Below the pieces are notes generated by a model, which had not been told where the DNA came from, made no database searches, and saw nothing but the letters and a program-made list of their open reading frames with translations. A stretch of DNA of 64,000 nt from Limnochorda pilosa (GTDB taxonomy: Bacteria > Bacillota > Limnochordia > Limnochordales > Limnochordaceae): NCBI RefSeq assembly GCF_001544015.1, contig NZ_AP014924.1, positions 124,001 through 188,000 on the forward strand. The letters are read 5' to 3'. Shown here in pieces: positions 1 through 8,088 of the stretch (positions are counted from its first letter, which is position 1; every line of letters starts with the position of its first letter). Both the position numbers and the translations under genes were made by a program.

Positions 1-759
1 CGCCTCGTTGCTGGCCTCGGCGTTCCGGAAGGCCACGTGCCAGAGGGGCCAGTCCGAGTCGAAGACCAGGTGCAGGGCCCGGATCAGCTCCGCCTGGCTC
101 AGGTAGGCCAGGGCCCAGACGCTCAGGGGCGCCTCCCGGGCCACCTTGAGGGTGACGCGGGTGATGAGGCCGGTGATGCCCTCCAGGCCGCAGACGAGCC
201 GCAGGTCGTTCCCTGCTGACCTCAAGGTCTCGCCGGTGGCGGTCACCATCTCCACCGACTGGAGGTTGGAGTGGAGGTAGCCGTACTGATAGCTTCCCAA
301 CCCGGCCCCGTCCTCGGCCACCCAACCGCCCACCGTGCTTCGAGGCGCGCTGGTGGGGAGCAGGCGCAGCGCCAGGCTGTGGGCGAGGAGGGCTTCCTCC
401 ACCCGGTTCCAGGTCACGCCCGGCTCCACCGTCACCGTCTGGGTGGTGGGGTCCACCTCGAGCACCCGGGCCATGCGGGAGAAGTTGACCGCGATTCCGC
501 CGCGTACGGGAAGCGCCCCGCCCCACGGGCTGGTGGCCCCGCCGCGCGGTACCAGCGGCACGCCGGCCTCGGCCGCGATCCGCACCAGCTCTATCACTTC
601 ACCGGCGCTCTCAGGCCAGACCACCGCCGAGGGCCGGGTGTGGAGGAAGGGGCCGAATCCCGCGGAGGCACCGCCGTCGCGCCCGTGCTCGGAAAGGACG
701 TCGCCCTGGAACTGAGCCCTCTCGCCGAACAGGGCCTGAAGCCGTTCTCGCCAGTGCAC
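1..759 (-). CDS. FAD-linked oxidase, GlcD-like (partial, C-terminus off the left edge)
   Basis: About 253 residues are visible. They match the FAD-binding type 4 (GlcD/vanillyl-alcohol oxidase) fold: a proline/glycine loop VPRGGATSPWGG, followed by VTVEPGVTW, then STVGGWVAEDGAGLGSYQYG, the usual flavin-contacting segments. Such enzymes oxidise 2-hydroxy acids such as glycolate or lactate, but the substrate-binding C-terminal half is outside the window, so the substrate is unknown. I chose the GTG at 759 because a purine-rich site (GGAGAGGGGGG) ends 7 bases upstream. An in-frame GTG at 828 would add 23 residues but has no good ribosome site. The gene diverges from the pyrimidine operon. Its partner subunits, if any, would lie to the left. 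Confidence 0.75.
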   Translation of the reverse strand, partial: MHWRERLQALFGERAQFQGDVLSEHGRDGGASAGFGPFLHTRPSAVVWPESAGEVIELVRIAAEAGVPLVPRGGATSPWGGALPVRGGIAVNFSRMARVLEVDPTTQTVTVEPGVTWNRVEEALLAHSLALRLLPTSAPRSTVGGWVAEDGAGLGSYQYGYLHSNLQSVEMVTATGETLRSAGNDLRLVCGLEGITGLITRVTLKVAREAPLSVWALAYLSQAELIRALHLVFDSDWPLWHVAFRNAEASNEA

Positions 760-956
760 CTGGAGACCCCCCTCTCCGCCGCCCCGGCCGCCGTCGTTGC
801 AGGGCCCTGCATTCGTGAACTCGTTCACAAAGACCGGCCATAAGAACGCTCCCGTGAAGGAGCGGCAGGACGTAACGTTTTTCCCAAGTCCAATCTAGCA
901 CACCCGAGGGGCCGCGTCAAACGCGGCCGCGCCCTCAAGCGCCCTCGATTCTTTCC

Positions 957-985
957 TTGACCTGACGCGGTGGGTCCGGTAGAGT
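957..985 (+). promoter_or_regulatory. Predicted sigma-A promoter of the pyr operon
   Basis: TTGACC (957-962) and TAGAGT (980-985) are separated by exactly 17 bases. This predicts a start near 992 and a leader of about 150 bases before pyrB. It is the only good housekeeping-type match in the gap. Confidence 0.6.
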
Positions 986-991
986 ATCCAC

Positions 992-1141
992 GAAGGCCAT
1001 TCCTTTAAGCGGGTCCCGCGAGACCGGCAAGGGATGGGCGAACACGGTCCGGCCCCCGGAAGCGTCCGGGGTCCACGTGCCTGCGCTCCCCTGCCGCGGG
1101 CTTTTCCTCTGCCCGCCGGGTCCCGGTCAGGAGGGAGCACG
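992..1141 (+). promoter_or_regulatory. pyr operon leader with consecutive hairpins
   Basis: The untranslated leader can form a 7-bp stem CCCCGGA/TCCGGGG (1054-1060 with 1065-1071), then GCGGGC/GCCCGC (1096-1101 with 1111-1116), then CCGGG/CCCGG just before the ribosome site GGAGGGA. Pyrimidine operons are often controlled by leader attenuation. No U-run and no recognisable PyrR-binding consensus was seen, so regulation here is only a possibility. Confidence 0.3.
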
Positions 1142-2083
1142 ATGCATCCGGACCGTAAGGACCTGCTGGGGCTTGAGCCCCTGGCACCCGAGGAGATCCA
1201 GGAGATCCTGGATCGCGCACGGCCCTTCCTCCCAGCCCTCCAGCGGCCCACCACCCTCCCGCAGCCGCTGCGGGGTCGCCTGGCGGTCAACCTTTTCTAC
1301 GAGCCCAGCACCCGCACCCGGAACTCCTTCGAGCTGGCAGCCCGCCGCCTGGGCGCCGAGGTGATCAACATGGGCGCCGCCGGCTCCAGCGTGCAGAAGG
1401 GCGAGAGCCTGATCGACACCGGCCGCACCCTGGACGCGATGGGGGCGGACTTCATCGTGATCCGCCACGCCTCGTCGCTGGCGCCCGAGCTGATGGCCCG
1501 TTCCGTGGCCGCCGGGGTGGTGAACGCGGGCGACGGCGCGCACGAGCACCCCACCCAGGCCCTCCTGGACCTCCTCACTCTGCAGGAGGCCTTCGGCAGC
1601 GTGAAGGGCCTGAACGTGGTGATCGTGGGCGACATCCTCCACTCCCGGGTGGCCCGGTCGGACCTCTGGGGGCTGACCAAGCTGGGGGCGCGGGTCACCC
1701 TGGTGGGACCGCCCACCCTGCTTCCCGCCGCCTTCGAGGCCCTGGGCGCCCGCACGGCCCACCGCCTCGACCCGCTCCTGCCGCACGCCGACGTCCTCTA
1801 CATGCTCCGCATCCAGCGGGAGCGCCAGCAGGGCGGCCTCTTCCCGTCGCTGGAGGAGTACCGGGAGCTCTATGCCCTGGATGGCCGCAGGCTCCAGATG
1901 CTTCCACGGAACGCGCGGATCCTTCACCCCGGCCCCGCCAACCTGGGGGTGGAGATCACCGAGGAGGTGGTGGGGGACCCTCGCGCCCTCATCCACGATC
2001 AGGTGCGATCGGGTGTGGCCGTGCGCATGGCCGTCCTGGAGATGCTGGCCGAAAGGAGGGGTGTTCGTGCGATTTCAGCTTGA
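1142..2083 (+). CDS. pyrB: Aspartate carbamoyltransferase catalytic subunit
   Basis: Condenses carbamoyl phosphate with aspartate to carbamoyl-aspartate, the committed step of pyrimidine synthesis. The 313-residue length is normal. The carbamoyl-phosphate loop FYEPSTRTRNSFE lies near residue 52, GDGAHEHPTQ near 135 and ILHPGPAN near 257; all are family signatures. I chose the ATG at 1142 because GGAGGGA lies 6 bases upstream and the protein then starts at the usual place. An upstream in-frame ATG at 1034 would add a non-homologous arginine/proline-rich tail. First gene of the pyr operon; its end overlaps pyrC by 17 bases. No pyrI regulatory subunit gene is adjacent. Confidence 0.97.
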   Translation: MHPDRKDLLGLEPLAPEEIQEILDRARPFLPALQRPTTLPQPLRGRLAVNLFYEPSTRTRNSFELAARRLGAEVINMGAAGSSVQKGESLIDTGRTLDAMGADFIVIRHASSLAPELMARSVAAGVVNAGDGAHEHPTQALLDLLTLQEAFGSVKGLNVVIVGDILHSRVARSDLWGLTKLGARVTLVGPPTLLPAAFEALGARTAHRLDPLLPHADVLYMLRIQRERQQGGLFPSLEEYRELYALDGRRLQMLPRNARILHPGPANLGVEITEEVVGDPRALIHDQVRSGVAVRMAVLEMLAERRGVRAISA

Positions 2084-3518
2084 AGGAGCCCGGATCTACG
2101 ACCCCACGTCGAGCCTGCGCCTGCCCCCGGCCGGTCCGGGCGAGCTGCCCCGGGGCAACCTGCAGGTGGAGGACGGGCGGATCGTCGCCGCCGGGGCGGA
2201 GCTTCCCGCCGGCGGTGCCCGGGTGCTCGACGCGACGGGGCTGGTCCTGGCCCCGGGGCTGGCGGACCTACACGTCCACTTCCGGGATCCGGGCGAGGAG
2301 GCCAAGGAGGACCTGGTCTCCGGGGGGCGGGCCGCGGTGGCCGGCGGCTTCGCCCACGTGGTGACCATGGCCAACACCCGGCCGCCCATCGACGAGGTGC
2401 CGCGCCTGAGGGACCTCATCACCCGGTCGGGCGCTTCCCCGGTGCGGATTCACCCTGCCGCCGCGGTCACCCGTGGTCTGGGCGGGGAGAGCCTAACGGA
2501 GATGGTGCGCCTGGCCGAGGCGGGCGCCTGCGCCTTCACCGACGACGGCCGGCCGCTTCCCGACGCCCGCATGGCCCGGCTGGCCATGCGCTACAGCACC
2601 CTGGCCGGGCGGCCCCTCCTGCTCCACGCCGAGGATCCGTCCCTCTCCGCAGGGGGCGTCATGCGCCTGGGGCTCGCGGCCACCCGGATGGGGTTGAAGG
2701 GGATCCCGGCCACCTCCGAGGAGGTGGCGATCGCCCGGGAGATCGCGCTGGCCCGGGAGACCGGCGCCCGCATCCACCTCCAGCACCTGAGCACCGCCCG
2801 CGCCGTGGAGCTGGTGCGGCAGGCCAAGGAAGAGGGCCTTCCGGTGACCGCGGAGGTGACCCCCCACCACCTGGCGCTCACCGACGAGGCCGTGGCCCGG
2901 TGGGGTGCCTCCGCCAAGATGAACCCGCCTCTGGGGACGGCGGCGGACCGGGAGGCGCTGCGGCAGGCCCTGGCCCAGGGGCTGATCGACTGCATCGCCA
3001 CCGACCATGCCCCCCACTCCCGGGAGGAGAAGGACCAGGAGCTGGACCTGGCGCCCTTCGGGGTGGTGGGGCTGGAAACCGCCCTGGGCGTGGTGCTGAC
3101 GGAGCTGGTCCACACCGGGCTCCTGGACCTAGCCCGGGCGCTCCACCTGCTCACCGCCGGCCCGGCCGCGATCCTGGACTTGCCCGCCGGGAGGCTGGAC
3201 GTGGGCGGCCCCGCCGACCTGGTGCTCATCGACCCCTGGGAGCGCTGGACGGTGGAGCCCGAGCGCTTCGCCAGCAAGGGCCGCCACACCCCCTTCGCCG
3301 GAGCGGTCCTCACCGGACGGGCGGTGGCCACCTGGGTGGGCGGGCGCCTGCAGGCCGTGGGGGGGAGGCCGGTGGACGACGAGGCGGAAGGCTGGCGGGC
3401 GCTGGAAGCCCACCTGGCCGGGCGGGCCGGAGCGGGAGACCCGGGAGCTCGGCCCGCTGGAGAGACGCCGGAACCGCGGAGCCTGTGGCGCGCCGAGCGC
3501 GCCCGGACGCCGGCATGA
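2067..3518 (+). CDS. pyrC: Dihydroorotase
   Basis: Cyclises carbamoyl-aspartate to dihydroorotate. The amidohydrolase metal motif DLHVHFRDPG lies near residues 67-76, HLQHLST provides further metal histidines, and ATDHAPHS carries the catalytic aspartate, as in class I (PyrC/AllB-type) enzymes. The GTG at 2067 is preceded by AAAGGAGG at a 7-base spacing inside the end of pyrB, which implies translational coupling. At 483 residues it is longer than the usual roughly 430. The extra length is a C-terminal tail of about 50 residues rich in Ala, Gly and Arg with no recognisable domain. It overlaps pyrF by ATGA. Confidence 0.95.
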   Translation: MRFQLEGARIYDPTSSLRLPPAGPGELPRGNLQVEDGRIVAAGAELPAGGARVLDATGLVLAPGLADLHVHFRDPGEEAKEDLVSGGRAAVAGGFAHVVTMANTRPPIDEVPRLRDLITRSGASPVRIHPAAAVTRGLGGESLTEMVRLAEAGACAFTDDGRPLPDARMARLAMRYSTLAGRPLLLHAEDPSLSAGGVMRLGLAATRMGLKGIPATSEEVAIAREIALARETGARIHLQHLSTARAVELVRQAKEEGLPVTAEVTPHHLALTDEAVARWGASAKMNPPLGTAADREALRQALAQGLIDCIATDHAPHSREEKDQELDLAPFGVVGLETALGVVLTELVHTGLLDLARALHLLTAGPAAILDLPAGRLDVGGPADLVLIDPWERWTVEPERFASKGRHTPFAGAVLTGRAVATWVGGRLQAVGGRPVDDEAEGWRALEAHLAGRAGAGDPGARPAGETPEPRSLWRAERARTPA

Positions 3519-4597
3519 GCGGCGCGATCCCGAACGCGGGCAGCCATGGGGCTTCGGGCGCAGCGACCCTGCGTCCCAGCCCCTACGTGGAGAGGCTCCA
3601 CCAGGCGGTGGAGGCGAAGGGAGCCCCCCTGCTCCTGGGCCTCGACCCACACCTCGACCGGATTCCCGCCTGTTTCCGCTCGCGCCCCTGGCCCGCGGCG
3701 GGGCGTGGCGACGCGGGCGACCCGCGGATGGGCACGGGCACCCCGGGCGCGGGTCGCTCCCGCCCCGATTCGCAGGAGACGCGGGCCCGGCGGGCCGTGG
3801 CCCGCACCTACCTTCGCTGGGCCGAGGCGATCCTGCCCGCGGCGGCCCCCTATGTGGCCGGCGTCAAGATCCAGGCGGCCTTCTACGAGGAGGCCGGCTG
3901 GGCAGGGGCCTGGGCCCTGGAGCGGACCGCCGCGCTGGCCCGGGAGCTGGGGCTCCTGGTGGTGCTGGACGTGAAGCGGGGCGACGTGCCCTCCACCGCC
4001 GCGGCCTACGCTCGGGCCTGGCTCGACGGACCCCTAGGGGCCGACGCCGTCACCCTCCACCCGTGGCTGGGCTCCGACAGCCTGGAGCCCTTCCTCGAAA
4101 GGGTCCGCACCAACGGCCGCGGGCTCTACCTGCTGGTGCTCCCCTCGAACCCCGGCGCGTCCGAACTCCAGGAGCTGCCCACGGGAGCCACCGGAGAGCC
4201 CCTCTACCGGGTGCTGGCGCGCCGGGTGGCCGCGTGGGCCGACGCCACTGACGGCGACTCCCCCTGGTCGTCGGTGGGCGCCGTGGTGGGGGCGACCCGG
4301 CCCGACCGGGTGGCCGAGCTCCGCCGCCTGATGCCCCGGGTTCCCTTCCTCCTGCCGGGGGTGGGCGCTCAGGGCGGCCGGGTGGAGACCCTGGGCGCCG
4401 CCTTCAGCTCGGGAGGCCGGGGGGCGGTGGTGACGGCGTCGCGAAGTGTGCTGTTCGGAGACGGGTTGTCGCCCCCAGGCGGTACCCGGCCCGCGGTCGA
4501 GGCCGCCCGGGAGGTGGCCTCCCGGGCCAAGGAGCTGCGGGACCGGCTCGCGGCCCTGGTGATGGGGCACGACGGCGAGGAGGTCGAGCCTTCATGA
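3515..4597 (+). CDS. pyrF: Orotidine 5'-phosphate decarboxylase, type 2
   Basis: Decarboxylates OMP to UMP, the last step of UMP synthesis. The catalytic lysine/aspartate motif DVKRGDVPSTA (about 152-162) is the type 2 form of the DxKxxD signature, and LLPGVGAQGG near the C-terminus is the phosphate-binding loop. At 360 residues it is long for the family, which is usually under 300. A hydrophilic stretch at about 56-92, rich in Arg, Gly and Asp, looks like an insertion between the first strand and helix. The start ATG overlaps the pyrC stop (ATGA). Confidence 0.93.
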   Translation: MSGAIPNAGSHGASGAATLRPSPYVERLHQAVEAKGAPLLLGLDPHLDRIPACFRSRPWPAAGRGDAGDPRMGTGTPGAGRSRPDSQETRARRAVARTYLRWAEAILPAAAPYVAGVKIQAAFYEEAGWAGAWALERTAALARELGLLVVLDVKRGDVPSTAAAYARAWLDGPLGADAVTLHPWLGSDSLEPFLERVRTNGRGLYLLVLPSNPGASELQELPTGATGEPLYRVLARRVAAWADATDGDSPWSSVGAVVGATRPDRVAELRRLMPRVPFLLPGVGAQGGRVETLGAAFSSGGRGAVVTASRSVLFGDGLSPPGGTRPAVEAAREVASRAKELRDRLAALVMGHDGEEVEPS

Positions 4598-6570
4598 GCG
4601 GGAGCGTGATCCACACCTCCCCCCCCGGGGAGCGGGCCGCCGGGCCCCAGGCTCCCCGGACGGTGCACGCCCGGGTGGCCGCGCGCCGGGTGCTGGAAGG
4701 CGCCGAGGGCCTGGGCGCGCGCCCGGAGGGCACCGGGGGGCGCGTGGCCGGACCCGAGCTGGTCCTGCTGGAGCTGGAGGCACCGCGGCTGGCGCGCACA
4801 GTGCGGCCCGGTCAGCTCGTTCGCGCTCGGCTGGGCGGCGCGGCGCAACCCTTCCACGTGGCTACCCGATGGGAACGGGGCATCGGCCTGCTGGTGCGCC
4901 CCGGCTGGGGCATCTCGGCGCAGGTGGCCGCCCTGGCGCCGGGCGGGCGCCTGGAGGTGACGGGGCCGCTGGGAACCTCCTTCGAATCGGTGGGAAGACG
5001 GCCCGTGTGGCACGTCGCCGCGCCCGGTCGCCTGCACGCGCTGCTGCTGGCGGCGGCGGAACCGGGGGAAGGTGCGGGTCGGGTGATCCTCACCGAGGTG
5101 GGGCGCGACCCAGAGCCCTGGTGGCCGGAGGTCTTCGGCCGCCGGGTGCCGGGGCCCTCAGAGCCCGGCGGGGCACCGGAATGGGTCCGCCTGGACGGCC
5201 TCCCGGATCTGGACGCTCGCCTGGCCGCTCTCCCACCCGAGGACCGACCGGCGCTGCGGGCAGCGGGCCCCATGCCCTTCCTGGCCGAGGCGGCCCGAAT
5301 CGCCGCCAGGCACGGGGTGCCGTTGGAGGTGACCGTGGAGCAGCCCATGCCCTGCGGGGTCGGCATCTGCCTTGGGTGCGTGGTGCCGAGGCGGGACGGC
5401 AGGGGCGAGACGCGCTGGGCACGCGCCTGCCGCGAGGGTCCTGTCTTCGATGCAGCAGTGCTGGACTGGGAGCGGCTGGCCGCAGGCTCGCAGGCGGCGG
5501 TGCCCCCGCCCCGAGAGCGATTGGGGACGGCCCGCCGCGGGGCCGAGCCAGGCGCTTCAGAGGCGCCCCCGGAAGGGCTCCCCGACGCACCCCTCAACGT
5601 GCGGCTGGGCTCGATCAGGCTTCGGAACCCCCTGATGCCTGCTTCGGGGTGCTTCGGCTACGGCCGCGAGATGGCGGCCTTCTACCCCCTCCGCCTGCTG
5701 GGCGCGGTGGTGACCAAGGGCGTCAGCCTGGTGCCCTGGGAGGGCCGGCCCACACCCCGGGTGGCGTGGGCGGCGGGCGGGCTGCTGAACGCCATCGGGC
5801 TCCAGAACCCGGGGGTGGACCACTTCCTGGCGGAGGACCTGCCCTTCCTCGTGGCCCAGGGGGCGGCCGTGGTGGTGAACGTGGTGGGAGAGACCGTGGC
5901 CGAGTACGCCGCGGTGGCGGCCCGGCTGGAAGGTGCGGCCCGGTTCCCCGCCGCGCGCCCGCCGGGAGGGGGGGCCACCGAAGCCTCGACCGGCCGGCCC
6001 TACACCCCGGGCCACGGCGGGCTGACGGCCCTGGAGCTGAACATCTCCTGCCCCAACGTGGATGCCGGGGGGCTCCACTTCGGCCAGGACCCGGCCACGG
6101 CGGCCGCCGTGGTGCGGGCGGTGCGCGGGGCCAGCTCCCTGCCCCTGTGGGTGAAGCTCTCACCCCAGGGGCCCGTGGCGGAGGTGGCTCGGGCGGTGGT
6201 GGAGGCGGGAGCGCAGGTGCTCTCGGTGGCCAACACCCTGCCGGCCCTGGCCCTGGATCCCCGCACGGGGCGCCCGCGTCTGGCCGCCGGGCCCGGTGGG
6301 CTCTCGGGGCCTCCCCTCAAGCCCGTGGCCCTGGCGCTGGTACAGCGGCTCCACCGGGAGCTCGTGGTGCCCATCGTCGGCATCGGGGGCATCCGGAGCC
6401 TGGAGGACGTGCTCGAGTACCGGCGGGCGGGCGCCGCGGCGGTGGCCGTGGGCAGCGCCCACTTCGCCGACCCCTACGTGCTTCTCAAGCTCCGGCGCGA
6501 CCTGCGCAAGGACCCGCAGGCCTGGACGGCCATCGGGGCGAACGATGAAGCCCGGGAGGTGGGGCGATGA
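4594..6570 (+). CDS. pyrKD: Fused dihydroorotate dehydrogenase: PyrK electron-transfer domain plus PyrD catalytic domain
   Basis: A single 658-residue protein joins the two subunits that normally form the class 1B enzyme oxidising dihydroorotate to orotate. Residues about 20-290 are PyrK-like, with [2Fe-2S] cysteines at 254, 259, 262 and 279 (CGVGICLGC then C). Residues about 333-650 are PyrD, with catalytic Cys486 in ELNISCPNV, WVKLSPQG, and FMN-phosphate loops VGIGGIR and AVGSAHF. The usual FAD motif RPxS reads QPFHVA. The glycine-rich NAD loop expected near residues 138-146 is absent (VWHVAAPGRLHA), so NAD+ may not be the electron acceptor. A roughly 25-residue Gly/Pro insert sits at 451-476 of the PyrD part. 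Overlaps pyrF and pyrE by ATGA. Confidence 0.92.
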   Translation: MSGSVIHTSPPGERAAGPQAPRTVHARVAARRVLEGAEGLGARPEGTGGRVAGPELVLLELEAPRLARTVRPGQLVRARLGGAAQPFHVATRWERGIGLLVRPGWGISAQVAALAPGGRLEVTGPLGTSFESVGRRPVWHVAAPGRLHALLLAAAEPGEGAGRVILTEVGRDPEPWWPEVFGRRVPGPSEPGGAPEWVRLDGLPDLDARLAALPPEDRPALRAAGPMPFLAEAARIAARHGVPLEVTVEQPMPCGVGICLGCVVPRRDGRGETRWARACREGPVFDAAVLDWERLAAGSQAAVPPPRERLGTARRGAEPGASEAPPEGLPDAPLNVRLGSIRLRNPLMPASGCFGYGREMAAFYPLRLLGAVVTKGVSLVPWEGRPTPRVAWAAGGLLNAIGLQNPGVDHFLAEDLPFLVAQGAAVVVNVVGETVAEYAAVAARLEGAARFPAARPPGGGATEASTGRPYTPGHGGLTALELNISCPNVDAGGLHFGQDPATAAAVVRAVRGASSLPLWVKLSPQGPVAEVARAVVEAGAQVLSVANTLPALALDPRTGRPRLAAGPGGLSGPPLKPVALALVQRLHRELVVPIVGIGGIRSLEDVLEYRRAGAAAVAVGSAHFADPYVLLKLRRDLRKDPQAWTAIGANDEAREVGR

Positions 6571-7184
6571 GCCTGAACGGCGAACCGGCGGGTGTGGCGC
6601 CCGGCTGGGCGGAGACGTGGATGCGGGAGCGGGGGGCGCTCCTGGAGGGGCACTTCCTCCTCAGCTCAGGCCTCCACAGCGACCGCTACCTGGAGAAGTT
6701 CCGGCTCCTGGAAGATCCCGCGCGTGCGGAGGAGGCCCTGCGCCTGCTCCTGGAGCCCTGGCTACGGGGAGCGGAGCCGGTGGCCGCCTGTCTCGGCCCG
6801 CTCACGGGCGGCGCCTTCATGGCCTGGGCCGCCGCCAGGCTTCTGGGGACCCGCTTCCTCTTCGCCGAGCGGGAGGCCGGGCGGCTCTCCCTGCGGCGGG
6901 GCTTCCGGTTGGAGCCGGACGAGCCGGTGCTGGTGACCGAGGACGTGCTCACCACCGGCGGCTCCGCCCGGGAGACCCTGGAGCTCGTCCATCAGGCGGG
7001 CGCCCGCCCGCTGGCGCTGGTGGTCTTGGCGGACCGGAGGGCACCCGACGTCCAGGACCTGGGCGTGCCGGTGCGGGCCCTCTGGAGCCTGCCCCTGGGC
7101 GCCTGGCCGCCCCGGACCTGTCCCCTCTGCCTGGCGGGCACCCCGCTGACCGAGCGCGGCAGCCGGCGCCTGGCGGGCCCGTGA
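6567..7184 (+). CDS. pyrE: Orotate phosphoribosyltransferase
   Basis: Transfers ribose 5-phosphate from PRPP to orotate, giving OMP. The PRPP-binding signature [13 protein letters not shown] is intact and [13 protein letters not shown] near the N-terminus matches the family's substrate loop. Length 205 residues, as usual for the thermophile/Firmicute subgroup. The C-terminus carries CPLC, found in that subgroup. Last gene of the operon; its ATG overlaps the previous stop. It converges with sodA across 43 bases. Confidence 0.93.
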   Translation: MSLNGEPAGVAPGWAETWMRERGALLEGHFLLSSGLHSDRYLEKFRLLEDPARAEEALRLLLEPWLRGAEPVAACLGPLTGGAFMAWAAARLLGTRFLFAEREAGRLSLRRGFRLEPDEPVLVTEDVLTTGGSARETLELVHQAGARPLALVVLADRRAPDVQDLGVPVRALWSLPLGAWPPRTCPLCLAGTPLTERGSRRLAGP

Positions 7185-7190
7185 GGCCGG

Positions 7191-7206
7191 GCCCGCCGGC
7201 GCGGGC
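7191..7206. terminator. Possible bidirectional terminator between pyrE and sodA
   Basis: GCCCGC/GCGGGC with a 4-base loop lies in the 43-base gap between converging genes. There is no U-run on either side, so it could be a transcript-end stabiliser rather than an intrinsic terminator. Confidence 0.25.
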
Positions 7207-7227
7207 GGCGGCCGGCAGCCGAGGAGC

Positions 7228-7842
7228 TCAGGAGCGGGCTTTCAGGAACCGCTGGTTCACCTCGGGCCAGTTGACGACGTTCCACCAGGCCTGGACGTAC
7301 TCGGGCCGGCGGTTCTGGTACTTGAGGTAGTAGGCGTGCTCCCACACGTCCAGGCCCAGGATGGGCACCTGCCCCTCCATGTAGGGGGAGTCCTGGTTGG
7401 CCGTGCTTGAGACCTCGAGCCGCCCGCCCTTCAGCACCAGCCAGGCCCAGCCGCTGCCGAAGCGGCCCAGGGCGGCCTTGGCGAAGGTCTCCTTGAAGCT
7501 GTCGAAGCTGCCGAAGGCACTCGTGATGGCAGAGCCGAGCTCCCCCGAGGGCGCGCCCCCGGCGTTGGGTGCCATGATCTCCCAGAACATGCTGTGGTTG
7601 GCGTGGCCGCCGCCGTTGTTCCGCACCGCGGTGCGGATCGACTCGGGGACCTCGTTGATCCGTTGAAGGAGCTGCTCCACGCCAAGGGCACGGAGGCCGG
7701 CGTCCGCCGACTCCAGGGCCGCGTTGAGGTTGTTCACGTAGGTGCCGTGGTGCTTGTCGTGGTGGATCTGCATGGTCTGGGCGTCGATGTACGGCTCCAG
7801 GGCATCGAACCCGTACGGCAGAGGCGGAAGCTCGTGAGCCAT
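7228..7842 (-). CDS. sodA: Superoxide dismutase, Mn/Fe type
   Basis: Dismutates superoxide in the cytoplasm. At 204 residues it has all four metal ligands: His27 in [10 protein letters not shown], the His in GHANHSMFW, and the Asp and His in [11 protein letters not shown]. Mn versus Fe use cannot be settled by eye. I chose the ATG at 7842; a 35-residue upstream extension is non-homologous. The promoter candidate at 7918-7926 and a leader hairpin at 7872-7893 precede it. It diverges from the M48 protease gene. Confidence 0.95.
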   Translation of the reverse strand: MAHELPPLPYGFDALEPYIDAQTMQIHHDKHHGTYVNNLNAALESADAGLRALGVEQLLQRINEVPESIRTAVRNNGGGHANHSMFWEIMAPNAGGAPSGELGSAITSAFGSFDSFKETFAKAALGRFGSGWAWLVLKGGRLEVSSTANQDSPYMEGQVPILGLDVWEHAYYLKYQNRRPEYVQAWWNVVNWPEVNQRFLKARS

Positions 7843-7871
7843 GGGCAGGTGATCCCTCCGTAGGAAGATGT

Positions 7872-7893
7872 GGGGCCTTCGCAGGAAGGCCCC
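7872..7893 (-). promoter_or_regulatory. Hairpin in the sodA leader
   Basis: A perfect 8-bp inverted repeat GGGGCCTT/AAGGCCCC with a 6-base loop lies between the predicted sodA transcription start and its ribosome site. It could stabilise the mRNA, terminate early, or be an operator for a redox regulator. Confidence 0.35.
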
Positions 7894-7917
7894 CCGGTGT
7901 GCCGCGTGCTCGTCTCC

Positions 7918-7926
7918 ATTATAGCA
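7918..7926 (-). promoter_or_regulatory. Extended -10 promoter for sodA
   Basis: The minus strand reads TGCTATAAT, a perfect extended -10 element. No convincing -35 lies 16-18 bases upstream, as is common for extended -10 promoters. The predicted start is about 70 bases before the sodA ATG. Confidence 0.45.
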
Positions 7927-8088
7927 ACCATTCCCAAGGACATACACGTCCTTTTCCCGCGGGCCGGCAGGACCGCCTTTCCCTCCACCGCCGACGCGAT
8001 TTCCAGCAGGCGAACAGGCAAGGAAGGAGAATCCTCCCCTGGGTCAGCCTTCCGGCCCGTCCTCTCCGCTGGAAGGAGGAAAGCCTGC

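Noticed and set aside
271-843. Long plus-strand open frames opposite the FAD oxidase
   Set aside because: The minus strand encodes clear FAD-binding motifs throughout; the plus frames are by-products of high GC.
4594-4800. Separate PyrK gene with its own stop before PyrD
   Set aside because: The frame is open from 4594 to 6570 without a stop, and no internal start with a ribosome site precedes the PyrD part.
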